Below are positions 18,948 through 27,703 of a stretch of 64,000 bases of DNA, piece by piece. This DNA comes from Stutzerimonas kirkiae (GTDB lineage: Bacteria; Pseudomonadota; Gammaproteobacteria; Pseudomonadales; Pseudomonadaceae). Numbering within the stretch: the first letter of the stretch is position 1; each line of letters starts with the position of its first letter. The notes under the pieces were generated by a model, which ran no database searches, was not told the origin of the DNA, and worked only from the letters and a program-made list of their open reading frames with translations. Location: the NCBI RefSeq assembly GCF_004327335.1, contig NZ_QJUO01000005.1:1-64000 (forward strand), in the 5' to 3' direction. A program made the position numbers and the translations under genes.

Positions 18948-19384
18948 GGGTTGGCAATCAAGCGTGCGTTTCATCGTATATCGCTGGCGGTGTCTTAGAA
19001 CCATGCCTTTCAACGTATTTGCCAGGACGAATAGCGAGGAAACGCGGCTACAGGCGGCCGGCCATATGCGGATTTCCCCCCTCGCGGGCTACTGTGCACA
19101 CAGTCCTGGCGCTCCTGGTATCACGAACCCGAGGCGACTATGGAAAGAGCCGTCGGCGCAGTACCGAATCATGCATAGGGCTTGCGGTTTCGCTGGCTCT
19201 TTCCCACAGGCGCCGTCGCTAGTGGCGGTGAGGATGCCAGGTGGCGGGACGGGGCCTTCGCCGCCTGGGATGGCGGCGAAGAGCTACAGGGATGTATTCA
19301 CGCGTGCCCCGTCCCGCCACCGGGTATTCGCACAGGGACGCTAAGCCCCGGGGCACGCTGTACGCCAAATACAATCCAGTCGCA
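18948..19384 (+). repeat. Composite MITE-like repeat, copy A
   Basis: About 437 bases of non-coding sequence matching the element at 23998. The left end carries GTTGGCAATCAAGCGTGCGT and the right end CAATCCAGTCGCA. The core cruciform has arms of ATGCCAGGTGGCGGGACGGG type around an inner hairpin CTTCGCCGCC...GGCGGCGAAG. The left-middle part (about 18998-19120) differs from copies B and C and instead matches, in inverse, the right flank of the partial copy near 58500, so copies are mosaic. The remaining interval to 19440 holds no gene. Confidence 0.8.
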
Positions 19385-19462
19385 CCACCTCATACCCTGA
19401 AGCAGGACATATGCCTGGCCACGAATAAGGGCCGTCGCCTGAAACCTCGCGTGAAACAAAAA

Positions 19463-19488
19463 GGCCGGGAGACTCGCATCTCCCGGCC
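19463..19488 (-). terminator. Intrinsic terminator of fpr
   Basis: A perfect 10-bp stem GGCCGGGAGA / TCTCCCGGCC with a 6-base loop is followed on the minus strand by TTTTTGTTTC. It lies 22 bases beyond the fpr stop codon. Confidence 0.85.
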
Positions 19489-19510
19489 CTTGGGCAAGCA
19501 TCGCCGATAT

Positions 19511-20290
19511 TTACTTCTCGACGAAGGCCCGCTCGATCAGATAGTCGCCCGGCTCGCGCATGCGCGGCGAAACCTTCAGACCGAAGCTGTCCAGCACCTG
19601 GCTGGTTTCATCCAGCATGCTCGGGCTGCCACAGATCATCGCCCGGTCGTCCTGCGGGTTGATCGGCGGCAGGCCGATGTCGCTGAACAGCTTGCCGCTG
19701 CGCATCAGGTCGGTCAGGCGCCCCTGGTTGCGGAAGGGCTCGCGGGTAACGGTGGGGTAGTAGATCAGCTTTTCCTTCACCGCCTCGCCGAAGAACTCGT
19801 TCTGCGGCAGCACCTGGGTGATGAAGTTCTCATAGGCCACTTCATTCACATAGCGCACGCCATGCACCAGGATCACCTTCTCGAAACGCTCGTAGGTTTC
19901 CGGGTCCTGGATCACGCTCATGAAAGGCGCCAGGCCGGTACCGGTGCTGAGCAGGTAGAGATGCTTGCCGGGAGTGAGGTCATCGAGCACCAGCGTGCCG
20001 GTCGGCTTCTTGCTGATGATGATCTCGTCGCCTTCCTTCAGGTGCTGTAGTTGCGAGGTCAGCGGGCCGTCCGGCACCTTGATGCTGAAGAACTCGAGGT
20101 TCTCTTCCCAGTTCGGGCTGGCGATCGAGTAGGCGCGCATCAGCGGCCGGCCATTGGGCTGCTGCAGGCCGATCATGACGAACTGGCCATTCTCGAAACG
20201 CAGCCCCGGGTCGCGGGTGCACTTGAAGCTGAACAGCGTGTCGTTCCAGTGGTGGACGCTGAGCACGCGCTCGACATTCATGTTGCTCAT
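19511..20290 (-). CDS. fpr: Ferredoxin/flavodoxin-NADP+ reductase (bacterial subclass I)
   Basis: A 259-residue FAD enzyme that exchanges electrons between NADPH and ferredoxin or flavodoxin in oxidative-stress defence and iron-sulphur upkeep. FAD-binding motif RAYSIASPNW lies near residue 50, the NADP-binding STGTGLAPFMS near 111, and the C-terminus ends in the aromatic-free form FVEK typical of the FprA subclass. The start at 20290 (MSNMNVERV) matches the family; upstream in-frame codons do not. It is divergent from the LysR-type gene finR, the same arrangement as fprA/finR in Pseudomonas, where FinR activates fprA under superoxide stress. Confidence 0.95.
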   Translation of the reverse strand: MSNMNVERVLSVHHWNDTLFSFKCTRDPGLRFENGQFVMIGLQQPNGRPLMRAYSIASPNWEENLEFFSIKVPDGPLTSQLQHLKEGDEIIISKKPTGTLVLDDLTPGKHLYLLSTGTGLAPFMSVIQDPETYERFEKVILVHGVRYVNEVAYENFITQVLPQNEFFGEAVKEKLIYYPTVTREPFRNQGRLTDLMRSGKLFSDIGLPPINPQDDRAMICGSPSMLDETSQVLDSFGLKVSPRMREPGDYLIERAFVEK

Positions 20291-20412
20291 GTATTGAAGT
20301 TTCCTCGTTGGAGATCCGCGCCGGTCGGCTGGCACTATTGCGCGATAGTTTATAGACGCAGAGAATATCCGTTAAGTAAATATTAAAGATATAGGTTATC
20401 GGTTATATAGAT
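20291..20412. promoter_or_regulatory. Divergent fpr/finR promoter region
   Basis: This AT-rich stretch between divergent start codons holds CTAT-TGCGCG-ATAG at 20335-20348, a palindrome of the T-N11-A kind used by LysR-type regulators, and a second possible site around GGTTATCGGTTATAT. FinR is expected to bind here. Confidence 0.6.
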
Positions 20413-21339
20413 ATGCATTTTACCTTGAGGCAATTACAGGTATTCGCCGCCGTGGCCCGCCAGGAAAGCGTATCGAAAGCCGCCGAATACCTGTCCCTGT
20501 CCCAGTCGGCCACCAGTTCGTCGCTGGCGGAACTGGAGCGCCAGTCGGCCTGCCAACTGTTCGACCGGATGGGCAAGCGCCTGTGCCTCAACTCCCTCGG
20601 GCGACAACTGCTGCCACAGGTCATGGCCCTGCTCGACCAGGCCCGCGCCATCGAAGACCTGCTCGAGGGCAAGAGTGGCTTCGGCTCGCTGGAAGTGGGC
20701 GCGACACTGACCATCGGCAACTACCTGGCGACCCTGCTGATCGGCAACTTCATGCAAAGCCATCCTGGCTGCAAGGTCGCCCTGCATGTCCACAACACCG
20801 CGCAGATTGTCCACCAGGTGGCGCACCACGAACTTGATCTGGGTCTTATAGAAGGTGCCTGCCAGCATCCCGATATCGAAGTCATGCCCTGGGTCGAGGA
20901 TGAACTGGTGGTTTTCTGTACGCCCCGGCACCCTCTGGCACAGCGTGGGACGGCCTCCATGGAAGAACTCTGCGGGGAACCCTGGATTCTCCGCGAACAG
21001 GGCTCGGGAACCCGCCTGACCTTCGACCAGGCCATGCGCCACCGCCCGGAAAAGCTCAATATCCGCCTGGAGCTGGAGCATACCGAAGCAATCAAGCGCG
21101 CCGTCGAATCCGCTATCGGCATCGGCTGCATTTCCAGGCTGGCGCTACGCGATGAGTTCCGCCACGGCAGCCTGGTGCCGCTGGAGGCGCCCGAACTCGA
21201 CCTGACCCGGCGTTTCTACTTCATCTGGCACTCGCTCAAGTACCAGACCGCCGCCATGCGCGAATTCATCGAACAGTGCCAGGCACTGACTGCGGGTGTG
21301 CGCCGCAGCGACGAGATAGTGTTGCCCCCGATCGCCTGA
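20413..21339 (+). CDS. finR: LysR-family regulator FinR (activator of fpr)
   Basis: A 308-residue LysR-type transcription factor. The N-terminal winged helix-turn-helix covers residues 1-60, with VSKAAEYLSLSQSATSSSLA and ELERQSACQLFDR. The effector-binding domain spans about 90-295 and includes WILREQGSGTRLTFD. Divergent placement from fpr identifies it as the FinR orthologue of pseudomonads, which is needed for superoxide- and sulphur-related induction of fprA. No Shine-Dalgarno sequence is obvious at the start, but the N-terminus fits the family. Confidence 0.88.
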   Translation: MHFTLRQLQVFAAVARQESVSKAAEYLSLSQSATSSSLAELERQSACQLFDRMGKRLCLNSLGRQLLPQVMALLDQARAIEDLLEGKSGFGSLEVGATLTIGNYLATLLIGNFMQSHPGCKVALHVHNTAQIVHQVAHHELDLGLIEGACQHPDIEVMPWVEDELVVFCTPRHPLAQRGTASMEELCGEPWILREQGSGTRLTFDQAMRHRPEKLNIRLELEHTEAIKRAVESAIGIGCISRLALRDEFRHGSLVPLEAPELDLTRRFYFIWHSLKYQTAAMREFIEQCQALTAGVRRSDEIVLPPIA

Positions 21340-21360
21340 TGGCAGCAGCAGGAAAACCGG

Positions 21361-22008
21361 TCAGCTCGGGATCGAGCCCATCTGCTGCAGCAGCAGCGCG
21401 GCCTGGGTCCGGGTACGCACGCCCAGTTTGCGGAAGATCGCCGTGACGTGGGCCTTGATGGTCGCCTCGGAAACACTCAGCTCATAGGCGATCTGCTTGT
21501 TCAACAAACCATCGCAGACCATCGTCAGTACGCGGAACTGCTGCGGTGTCAGGCTGGCCAGCCCTTCGCTGGCGGCTTTGGCCTCGTCACTCAGATGGGC
21601 GACTTCCTGGGTGTTGCTCGGCCACCAGACATCGCCATCCAGCACCGCACGCACCGCTTCCTGGATGGTTTCCAGCGGGCTGGACTTGGGAATGAAGCCA
21701 CTGGCGCCGAACTCGCGCGAACGCGCGACCACGGCGGAATCCTCCAGAGCCGAGACCATCACCACCGGCAGGTGCGGGTATTGCCCGCGCAGCAGCACCA
21801 GGCCGGAAAAACCGTAGGCACCCGGCATGTTCAGGTCCAGCAGTACCAGGTCCCAGGACGCGCCCTGGTTCAGCAGTGCCTCCAGTTCGGCGATGCTGGC
21901 CGCTTCGACCAGGCGGACGTTCTCACCCAGCCCCATCGTGAGTGCCTGTTGCAATGCACTGCGAAACAAGGGGTGATCGTCGGCGATGATAATTTCGTAA
22001 GCAGCCAT
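21361..22008 (-). CDS. LuxR/NarL-type response regulator
   Basis: A 215-residue two-component regulator. The receiver domain has the acidic pair in IADDHPLF, the phospho-acceptor Asp in LVLLDLNMPG (near residue 57) and the lysine in GFIPKSSP. The C-terminal LuxR helix-turn-helix (about 145-210) has LTPQQFRVLTMVCDGLLNKQ and VSEATIKAHVTAIFRKLGV. The ATG at 22008 has AAAGG upstream and gives a normal N-terminus. No histidine kinase lies nearby, so it is an orphan. It resembles the ErdR/AgmR group that controls carbon metabolism in pseudomonads, but the exact member cannot be named. Confidence 0.87.
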   Translation of the reverse strand: MAAYEIIIADDHPLFRSALQQALTMGLGENVRLVEAASIAELEALLNQGASWDLVLLDLNMPGAYGFSGLVLLRGQYPHLPVVMVSALEDSAVVARSREFGASGFIPKSSPLETIQEAVRAVLDGDVWWPSNTQEVAHLSDEAKAASEGLASLTPQQFRVLTMVCDGLLNKQIAYELSVSEATIKAHVTAIFRKLGVRTRTQAALLLQQMGSIPS

Positions 22009-22263
22009 TGGCAGACCTTTATTTTTTTTGGCGCATCGACCCGACCTCGCGGTCGATGTCGGCACCATGCCGGCAGAAGTGGGTATGTCACTGGCGCGAG
22101 TATGTACTGACGCACCTGGCACCGCCAGCGGCCCGCTGCTCCGCATGGAGCGCGCCACCGACATGGGCCGATCGAACCGGGCAAGGATGCCCAGCCCGGA
22201 ATAAGTGGTCAAGCCTCACGCTTTGTTGCAAAGTTCGCGCTTTTCCCGTGACGAGCCCGATAA

Positions 22264-23157
22264 ATGCGCAACCTGAGCCTACGCGCCGATATTCTGATGC
22301 TGATAACCGCGATGATCTGGGGCAGCGCCTTCGTGGCCCAGCGCATCGGCATGGACAATCTCGGTCCGTTCATGTTCACCGGGCTGCGCTTCGCCCTCGG
22401 CGCCCTGATCCTGCTGCCGCTGCTGCTGCGGCAGAACCGCCAGGCACGGGGGTATGCGCCACTGCTCAACCGTGGCCTGCTGTTCGGCGGCATGTCCATG
22501 GGCCTGGCGTTGACGCTGGGCATCAACCTGCAGCAGGTCGGCCTGCTGTTCACCTCGGTGACCAATTCGGGCTTCATCACCGGGCTGTATGTGATCGTGG
22601 TGCCGATCCTCGGCATGTTCATCGGCCATCGCAGCGGCATCGGCACCTGGATCGGCGCATTCCTGGCGGTGGGCGGCATGGCGCTGCTGAGTATCGGCGA
22701 AGACTTCAGCGTGGCCCCGGGCGACTGGATCCAGTTGGCCGGCGCCTTCGTCTGGGGCGTGCATGTGCTGTTGGTGAGTTTCTTCGTCAGCCGCTACGAC
22801 GCCATCCGCCTGGCCTTCCTGCAATTCGTCACCTGTGCCCTGGTCAGCCTGCTGCTGGGGCTGCTGCTGGAACAGACCACCTTCGACAATATCCGTCTGG
22901 CGCTACCGGCCCTGATCTATGGCGGGCTGTTCGCCGTCGGTGTGGGTTACACCCTGCAGGTGGTCGCGCAAAGGCATGCCATCGCCTCGCATGCCGCCAT
23001 CATCCTGTCGCTGGAAGCGGTGTTCGCGGCGATCGCCGGCGCTCTGTTCCTCGATGAGAGCCTCGACCTGCGCGGCTATCTCGGCTGCCTGCTGATGTTC
23101 GCCGGGATGCTGATCGCCCAGTTGTGGCCGCTCAAGCCGCAGGCGAAGGCCGCCTGA
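22264..23157 (+). CDS. EamA-family (DMT) membrane transporter
   Basis: A 297-residue protein with about ten hydrophobic segments in two EamA repeats. It starts with ADILMLITAMIWGSAFVAQR and ends with a repeat containing GYTLQVVAQRHAIASHAAII and SLEAVFAAIAGALFLDES. These are typical of drug/metabolite transporter permeases that export amino acids or other small metabolites; the substrate is unknown. The start matches the first membrane helix. The gene faces a DTW-domain gene whose stop is 10 bases away. Confidence 0.88.
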   Translation: MRNLSLRADILMLITAMIWGSAFVAQRIGMDNLGPFMFTGLRFALGALILLPLLLRQNRQARGYAPLLNRGLLFGGMSMGLALTLGINLQQVGLLFTSVTNSGFITGLYVIVVPILGMFIGHRSGIGTWIGAFLAVGGMALLSIGEDFSVAPGDWIQLAGAFVWGVHVLLVSFFVSRYDAIRLAFLQFVTCALVSLLLGLLLEQTTFDNIRLALPALIYGGLFAVGVGYTLQVVAQRHAIASHAAIILSLEAVFAAIAGALFLDESLDLRGYLGCLLMFAGMLIAQLWPLKPQAKAA

Positions 23158-23166
23158 AGGCGGCGC

Positions 23167-23880
23167 TCAACCCCGTTCGAGGAAACGGTGGGCGGCATCT
23201 CCGATATTCACGGGCAGTTGCCGCTTGGCGCCCAGGTAGTGGCCGGTGAACACGTCCAGCCAGTTATCCAGCACTTGCGCGGCCCGCGCCTCCCCCGCCA
23301 GTTCCAGGCACAGGGCCGCGACTTCCGCCGTGCACAGGTGCTCGCCGCGCGTGGAGCGGCGCAGGCGGTAGCGTGAAAGGCGCTCCGGCTGCAACGAGAG
23401 CACCGGAAAGCCATCCAGGTAAGGGCTCTTGCGGAACATCTTGCGCGCCTCGGTCCAGGTCGCATCCAGCAGGATGAACAGCGGCCGCCGCCCCGCTACC
23501 GGTTCGACCTGGTCGACCACCCGCCCTGGCACCGAATACTCCGCCGGAAACACCACGAAAGGTTGCCATTGCGGGTCCGCCAGCAGTTCGAGCAGACGCG
23601 GGTCGACTTCGGTGCGCGACCAGGTAAAGGCATGGCTGCTGGCGACCACATCGGCGATCAGCCAACCGGTATTGGTCGGTTTGAGCGCTTCGACATCATG
23701 CATCAGCAGGCATACGCCCGCCTCCGCCCCCGCTTCGGGCAGCCAGGCACAGGCACAATGGCTGATAGCGACCCGGCAGCGCGGGCAACGCGCCGTCCGC
23801 GAACCCCGGGCGACAAAGGGCTTGAGGCTACGCGCAAGGCGTTCCTCACGCAATCGGGCAACGGCATGGGGCATGATCAC
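23167..23880 (-). CDS. tapT: DTW-domain tRNA-uridine aminocarboxypropyltransferase (TapT/YfiP type)
   Basis: A 237-residue DTW-domain enzyme expected to add the 3-amino-3-carboxypropyl group of S-adenosylmethionine to uridine 47 of tRNA (acp3U). An N-terminal zinc-like cluster CPRCRVAISHCAC lies near residue 34. The DTW motif appears as DATWTEARKMFRKSP, a one-residue variant of the usual D-G/S-T-W. The downstream STRGEHLCTAEVAALCLEL matches the family. The start is either GTG at 23880 or ATG at 23874. The gene is monocistronic and convergent with the EamA gene. Confidence 0.85.
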   Translation of the reverse strand: MIMPHAVARLREERLARSLKPFVARGSRTARCPRCRVAISHCACAWLPEAGAEAGVCLLMHDVEALKPTNTGWLIADVVASSHAFTWSRTEVDPRLLELLADPQWQPFVVFPAEYSVPGRVVDQVEPVAGRRPLFILLDATWTEARKMFRKSPYLDGFPVLSLQPERLSRYRLRRSTRGEHLCTAEVAALCLELAGEARAAQVLDNWLDVFTGHYLGAKRQLPVNIGDAAHRFLERG

Positions 23881-23997
23881 CAGGACCTGGACAGAAGGCC
23901 GCGCAGTCTACCGCCTGGGCTGGGCAAGTGCATGAACATCATCACAGTCGGCGGCGCTTCCCGGTGGGAGTGAGCCCTGATATTGGAGGACGCGGTA

Positions 23998-24470
23998 TCA
24001 CGACCGGATCGGCAATCAAGTGTGCGTTGCATCGTAGGCCGCTGGAGGTGTTCTGTTGTCCGTGGTGTCGCGAACCCGGCGAGCCCCGCTACGAAACACG
24101 CATGAACCCGTCGCCCATATGAATAAGGAGGCGCTCTTCGCCGGCGTCCCTGCCAGTGAAGGTTTCGTAGCGGGGCTGGACGGCCTCGCGGCGAATAACG
24201 TGGTGACTATGGAAAGAGCCCTCAGTGCCGGGCCGCCTCATTCATAGGGGTTGCGCTTTCTCTGGCTTTTTCTTTCAGGCACCGCCGCTAGTGGCTGTGC
24301 GGATGCCAGGTGGCGGGACGGGGCCTTCGCCGCCAGGGATGGCGGCGAAGAGCTACAGGGATGTATTCACGCGCACCCCGTCCCGCCACCTGGCATTCGC
24401 ACAGGGACGGTGAGCCCGAGGTCACCCTGTACGATCCGCAAGCCAGACACAATTGCCAATCCAGTCGCAA
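23998..24470 (+). repeat. Composite MITE-like repeat, copy B
   Basis: A near-complete copy, about 473 bases, filling most of the 735-base gap before the QsrVF-like gene. The ends are CGACCGGATCGGCAAT and ATTGCCAATCCAGTCGCAA, an inverted pair. The core holds 21-bp perfect arms at 24303-24323 and 24376-24396 (beginning ATGCCAGGTGG), enclosing an inner hairpin CTTCGCCGCC/GGCGGCGAAG. A second palindromic block at about 24090-24185 pairs AGCCCCGCTACGAAACACG-like and TTTCGTAGCGGGGCTGG-like arms. No ORF is conserved between copies. Confidence 0.85.
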
Positions 24471-24615
24471 CCAGGCTAGACCCGCCATGGACAGGCTCCG
24501 GCACATCATGCCATTGCCCCGAGCGCCCGGCCTTTCCCGGCAAGACTGAACAGACACGGGACACTCCGGTCGAAACCGGTGCAGACTCTTGCAAAACCAT
24601 CCTGGAGATCACCTG

Positions 24616-25014
24616 ATGTATCGCCTCGCCACCCTGCTCGCCCTCGCCCTCGCCCTTCCATCCGTGCATGCCGCCTCCCTCAAGGAGCAGAAGCTGGACG
24701 AGCTGCTCGCCAAGGTCGCGCGCGAAAGCAGCGTCGGTACGCCACGCGCCATCAATGCCGATATCCTCGACCAGGGCTACAGCGTGGACAACCACGAACT
24801 GGTCAACCACCTCAGCGTACAACCCGACCATGCCGCGCAAATGCGCAGCAACCCGGACGATGTGCGCAAACAGCTCGCCGCCAGCGTCTGCAACAATGGC
24901 GGCCTGCGCGAACTGCTGGCACAGGGCGCGGTGTTGCGCTTCGAGTTCAGCGAATACAAGAGCAACAAGCCCATCGCCAATGAGCGCTACAACGCCCGGG
25001 ATTGCGGGCTATAA
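24616..25014 (+). CDS. Quorum-sensing-regulated virulence factor (QsrVF) family protein
   Basis: A 132-residue secreted or periplasmic protein. The signal peptide (residues 1-19, MYRLATLLALALALPSVHA) is followed by a compact domain with LDELLAKVARESSVGTPRAI, then YSVDNHELVNHLSV and CNNGGLRELLAQGA. Two cysteines (Cys97-like in SVCNN and the C-terminal RDCGL) could form a disulphide. It matches the family of P. aeruginosa PA3611. Function is unknown. GGAG lies 8 bases before the ATG. It faces the phosphoketolase-like gene. Confidence 0.8.
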   Translation: MYRLATLLALALALPSVHAASLKEQKLDELLAKVARESSVGTPRAINADILDQGYSVDNHELVNHLSVQPDHAAQMRSNPDDVRKQLAASVCNNGGLRELLAQGAVLRFEFSEYKSNKPIANERYNARDCGL

Positions 25015-25118
25015 GCGGCAAGCGGCAAGCGGCAAGCGGCAAGCGGCAAGCGTGAAGGTACCCTGAAACCCCGGCAAACGCTTTCTTGCCACTTGTAGCT
25101 TGCAGCTTGCCGCTGCTC
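25015..25118. repeat. Tandem 7-bp repeat and inverted repeat between convergent genes
   Basis: Five tandem copies of AGCGGCA lie at about 25015-25050. The complementary GCTTGCCGCT at 25104-25113 can pair with any of them, so several alternative stem-loops are possible between the stops of two convergent genes. It probably serves as a bidirectional terminator and is likely length-variable by slippage. Confidence 0.65.
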
Positions 25119-27524
25119 TTATCGGAGTACCGCCGGGTCGCCCTTGCCGGCCACGGCGGCCGCTTCCTCCGGCGTCAGCAGCGCGGTGCGTGGCACATTG
25201 CGCAGGCGCGCGCAGGCTGCCAGTACATTGGCCCAGCAGGCCCGGTTGACGAACTGCATGGCGATTTCGTCGAGGGTGCCGCCACGATTTCGGTAACCCA
25301 GCACCGACGACTTGCGCGCATCCGGCAGCAGGGTCCACAGATGCCCCCGCGCCACTTCCGGACGCATATGGGTCAGCAGGATGCGGGTTTCCATGCGCTC
25401 GGGGAACAAGCGTGCCACCAGCGCATTGCCGGCCAGCACCGCATCCTCCCAGCGATCGCGTGGGGCGCGGAAGCGCCCCGGCTCCTGCAGGTAGACCAGC
25501 CGGTAGGCGCACTGCGCTTCCTCGAGGCGCTGCGCCGCCCGCAGCATCTCGCTCAACTGGTAGCTGCCGTTGGCGATCAATAGCACCGGCTCTTCGCCGT
25601 CATACTCCCTGACCAGAATCGCGCCATCACGCGCCAGATGCTCTGCCTGTTCACGGCTGAAGAACGCCGGGCGTTCGCGCTTGGGCACCACCATGCAGGC
25701 CAGCTCGCCGCGGGCACTGTAGATCGATGGCAGCAACGCCAGGGCGCTGTTGTGATCCGCCGGGAACAGCACCCGCACGGTATCGCTCATTTCCCCCAGC
25801 AGGGCCTCGCAGAAGGTGGTGTCCTGATGCGATTGCTGGTTCTTGCCATTTTCCCAGGTATGGGAAGTGGCGATCAGCGGCCAGCCGAGCCAGCCGGCGG
25901 GGCGCCCCACCTCTTTCTGCTGGCGGGAGAAGATGATGCTCTGGCGCACCGCGCCGAGCATCTTCACGCAGAAGGCCTCGTAGCTGGCGACCAGGTTGAG
26001 GCCGCCCTGGTTGGCCAGGCAGGCCGACACCACCGCCTCTTCGTTCAGCGCCGTGATGATGCGGCCATCCACCGCCTCCAGTTCGCTCTCCGGATCGGTG
26101 ACCCGGTGCTTGAGCGCCTTGAGTACACCGCCCAGGCGGTTGCTGGCCAGTTCGTCGGGATTACCCACACGGGCACGCAGATCGGGGTTGGCCTGGGTCA
26201 GGTCGACGAAAAAGCGATCCACTGCGGCCATCGGCGAACAGACGTCATCCCGGTAGTGCAATTCGGGGATATCGGGCGTGCGTGGACGGCGCAGCGCCAT
26301 CGCGTTGTCACGCTCCAGCGAGCGGCCCCGGCGGCTGCCTTCGATCAGTTCGCGGGCCTCGGCCAGCAGCTTCTGTGGCACGAACAGCCGCGCGGCATGT
26401 TCATTGAACAGGGCGCGGGCAGCGCCATCCACCTGCGGATTGCCCGGCAACGGCAGGTTGTGCGCGGCATTGCTGCCGGCGCCGTAGAAGCCGAAACCCT
26501 TGACCGTCTCGGCGATGCCATAGGGAATCGGCAACGGGTAATTCAGGATGCCACGCTGGCGCTCCTCGACCCGCCGCGCCAACCGGTGCTCCATCTCCCA
26601 GAGCGTGCAGATGAATGCCGCCGGGTCGCGCCCATCGAAGGAGATAGGGTCGAAGCCGCACTGCGACAGATGCTGGCGGAACCCCTCCAGTCCTTCCAGA
26701 GTGCCCAGTTGGGTGCGCTGCTCGATACGCCGGCCATTGGCGATCATCACCGGCAATGCCGCGCCGCAATCCTCGGCGCGCCACCAGCGCGGAATCCAGT
26801 CACTGCCCCGCTGCTCCTCGGCGGCACCATCCGAGAGGAACGCCACCAGCGTTTCGCCGGGCAATGGAATATGCGCGTACTGCAGTTCCGCGAACCCCAG
26901 GTAGCCGCCCTCGGCGATGCCCCCGGCGGTATGGGCGTTGACATGGCTGCCCAGTGGGTCGCGCGGGCTGCCATCGTTGGCCTGCCGGTAGCCATAGAAA
27001 TCGCTCAGCAGGCGGTTCAGCCCCTGCTCGCCGCCGCTGTAGGCCTCGGCCTGCTCCGGGTGCAAGTTGCCCAGCAACACGTTGAGCGCGTCGATCGCCG
27101 CCACGCAATGCCCCTGCCCCATCAGCCAGCCGCGGGTCCGCCCGGTCAGGGCGTTCAGGCCCAGGTAGCCGGCGTAGGCGGGCACCATGTTCAGCGCGCC
27201 GCCGGTATGCCCCTCGGGGCTGTCCTTGAAGTCATCGGCGTCGAGGGGCGCGCCATCCAGTTTCAGGCGTCGCGCATAGGTCATGTGCACCACCAGCCAG
27301 AGCCCGGCGCTGGCGAGGTGGTCGATCGCCCGCAGGTAGCGGTAGACCGAGCCGACATCCGGCTGCAGCCCCGCTTGCACCAGTTGGTGCGCCAGCCGGT
27401 AGGCCGCCGCCTGGGTTTGCGCCGCATGCTCGAACGGGCCATAGCCGGCACGCCAGGTGGCGAACTCCACCTGCGCCTGGGCATGTTGGTCCAGCTCGGC
27501 AAGACTGGGCAGTAGCTGACTCAT
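25119..27524 (-). CDS. Phosphoketolase-like thiamine-diphosphate enzyme
   Basis: An 801-residue protein of the phosphoketolase/transketolase superfamily. The N-terminal region has SPEGHTGGALNMVPAYAGYL and RGWLMGQGHCVAAIDALNVL, then GSHVNAHTAGGIAEGGYLGF near 205. SDGAAEEQRGSDWIPRWW near 238 is in the place of the thiamine-diphosphate motif. SHTWENGKNQQSHQDTTFCE near 570 corresponds to the xylulose-5-P phosphoketolase motif QDHNGFSHQDPGF. The canonical GDG and QDHNG elements are altered, so the substrate may differ. Some databases label this family as a xylulose-5-phosphate epimerase, a name without sequence support here. The ATG at 27524 fits. It is divergent from the beta-CASP hydrolase gene. 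Confidence 0.75.
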   Translation of the reverse strand: MSQLLPSLAELDQHAQAQVEFATWRAGYGPFEHAAQTQAAAYRLAHQLVQAGLQPDVGSVYRYLRAIDHLASAGLWLVVHMTYARRLKLDGAPLDADDFKDSPEGHTGGALNMVPAYAGYLGLNALTGRTRGWLMGQGHCVAAIDALNVLLGNLHPEQAEAYSGGEQGLNRLLSDFYGYRQANDGSPRDPLGSHVNAHTAGGIAEGGYLGFAELQYAHIPLPGETLVAFLSDGAAEEQRGSDWIPRWWRAEDCGAALPVMIANGRRIEQRTQLGTLEGLEGFRQHLSQCGFDPISFDGRDPAAFICTLWEMEHRLARRVEERQRGILNYPLPIPYGIAETVKGFGFYGAGSNAAHNLPLPGNPQVDGAARALFNEHAARLFVPQKLLAEARELIEGSRRGRSLERDNAMALRRPRTPDIPELHYRDDVCSPMAAVDRFFVDLTQANPDLRARVGNPDELASNRLGGVLKALKHRVTDPESELEAVDGRIITALNEEAVVSACLANQGGLNLVASYEAFCVKMLGAVRQSIIFSRQQKEVGRPAGWLGWPLIATSHTWENGKNQQSHQDTTFCEALLGEMSDTVRVLFPADHNSALALLPSIYSARGELACMVVPKRERPAFFSREQAEHLARDGAILVREYDGEEPVLLIANGSYQLSEMLRAAQRLEEAQCAYRLVYLQEPGRFRAPRDRWEDAVLAGNALVARLFPERMETRILLTHMRPEVARGHLWTLLPDARKSSVLGYRNRGGTLDEIAMQFVNRACWANVLAACARLRNVPRTALLTPEEAAAVAGKGDPAVLR

Positions 27525-27703
27525 GGTTCACTCCATTGGCTGGTTGCGTGCTGAGGCTACCGACCTCCGGTCGCGGCAATGCGGCTTGCGACGAAAGGTC
27601 TACAGCCTCTAGTCTAGGTAGCGCGTACCGTTCCATCGCTGATATGCATCAAGACTCCGGCACGTGCGCGTAGCCACCATCGTAGTACAGACAGGAACGT
27701 ATT

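Noticed and set aside
19182-19400. Short frames crossing the composite repeat before fpr
   Set aside because: Same repeat DNA as at 23998; frames differ among copies, so coding is unlikely.
25015-25050. Possible CRISPR-like or VNTR coding repeat
   Set aside because: The unit is only 7 bases, without spacers; it is a simple tandem repeat.
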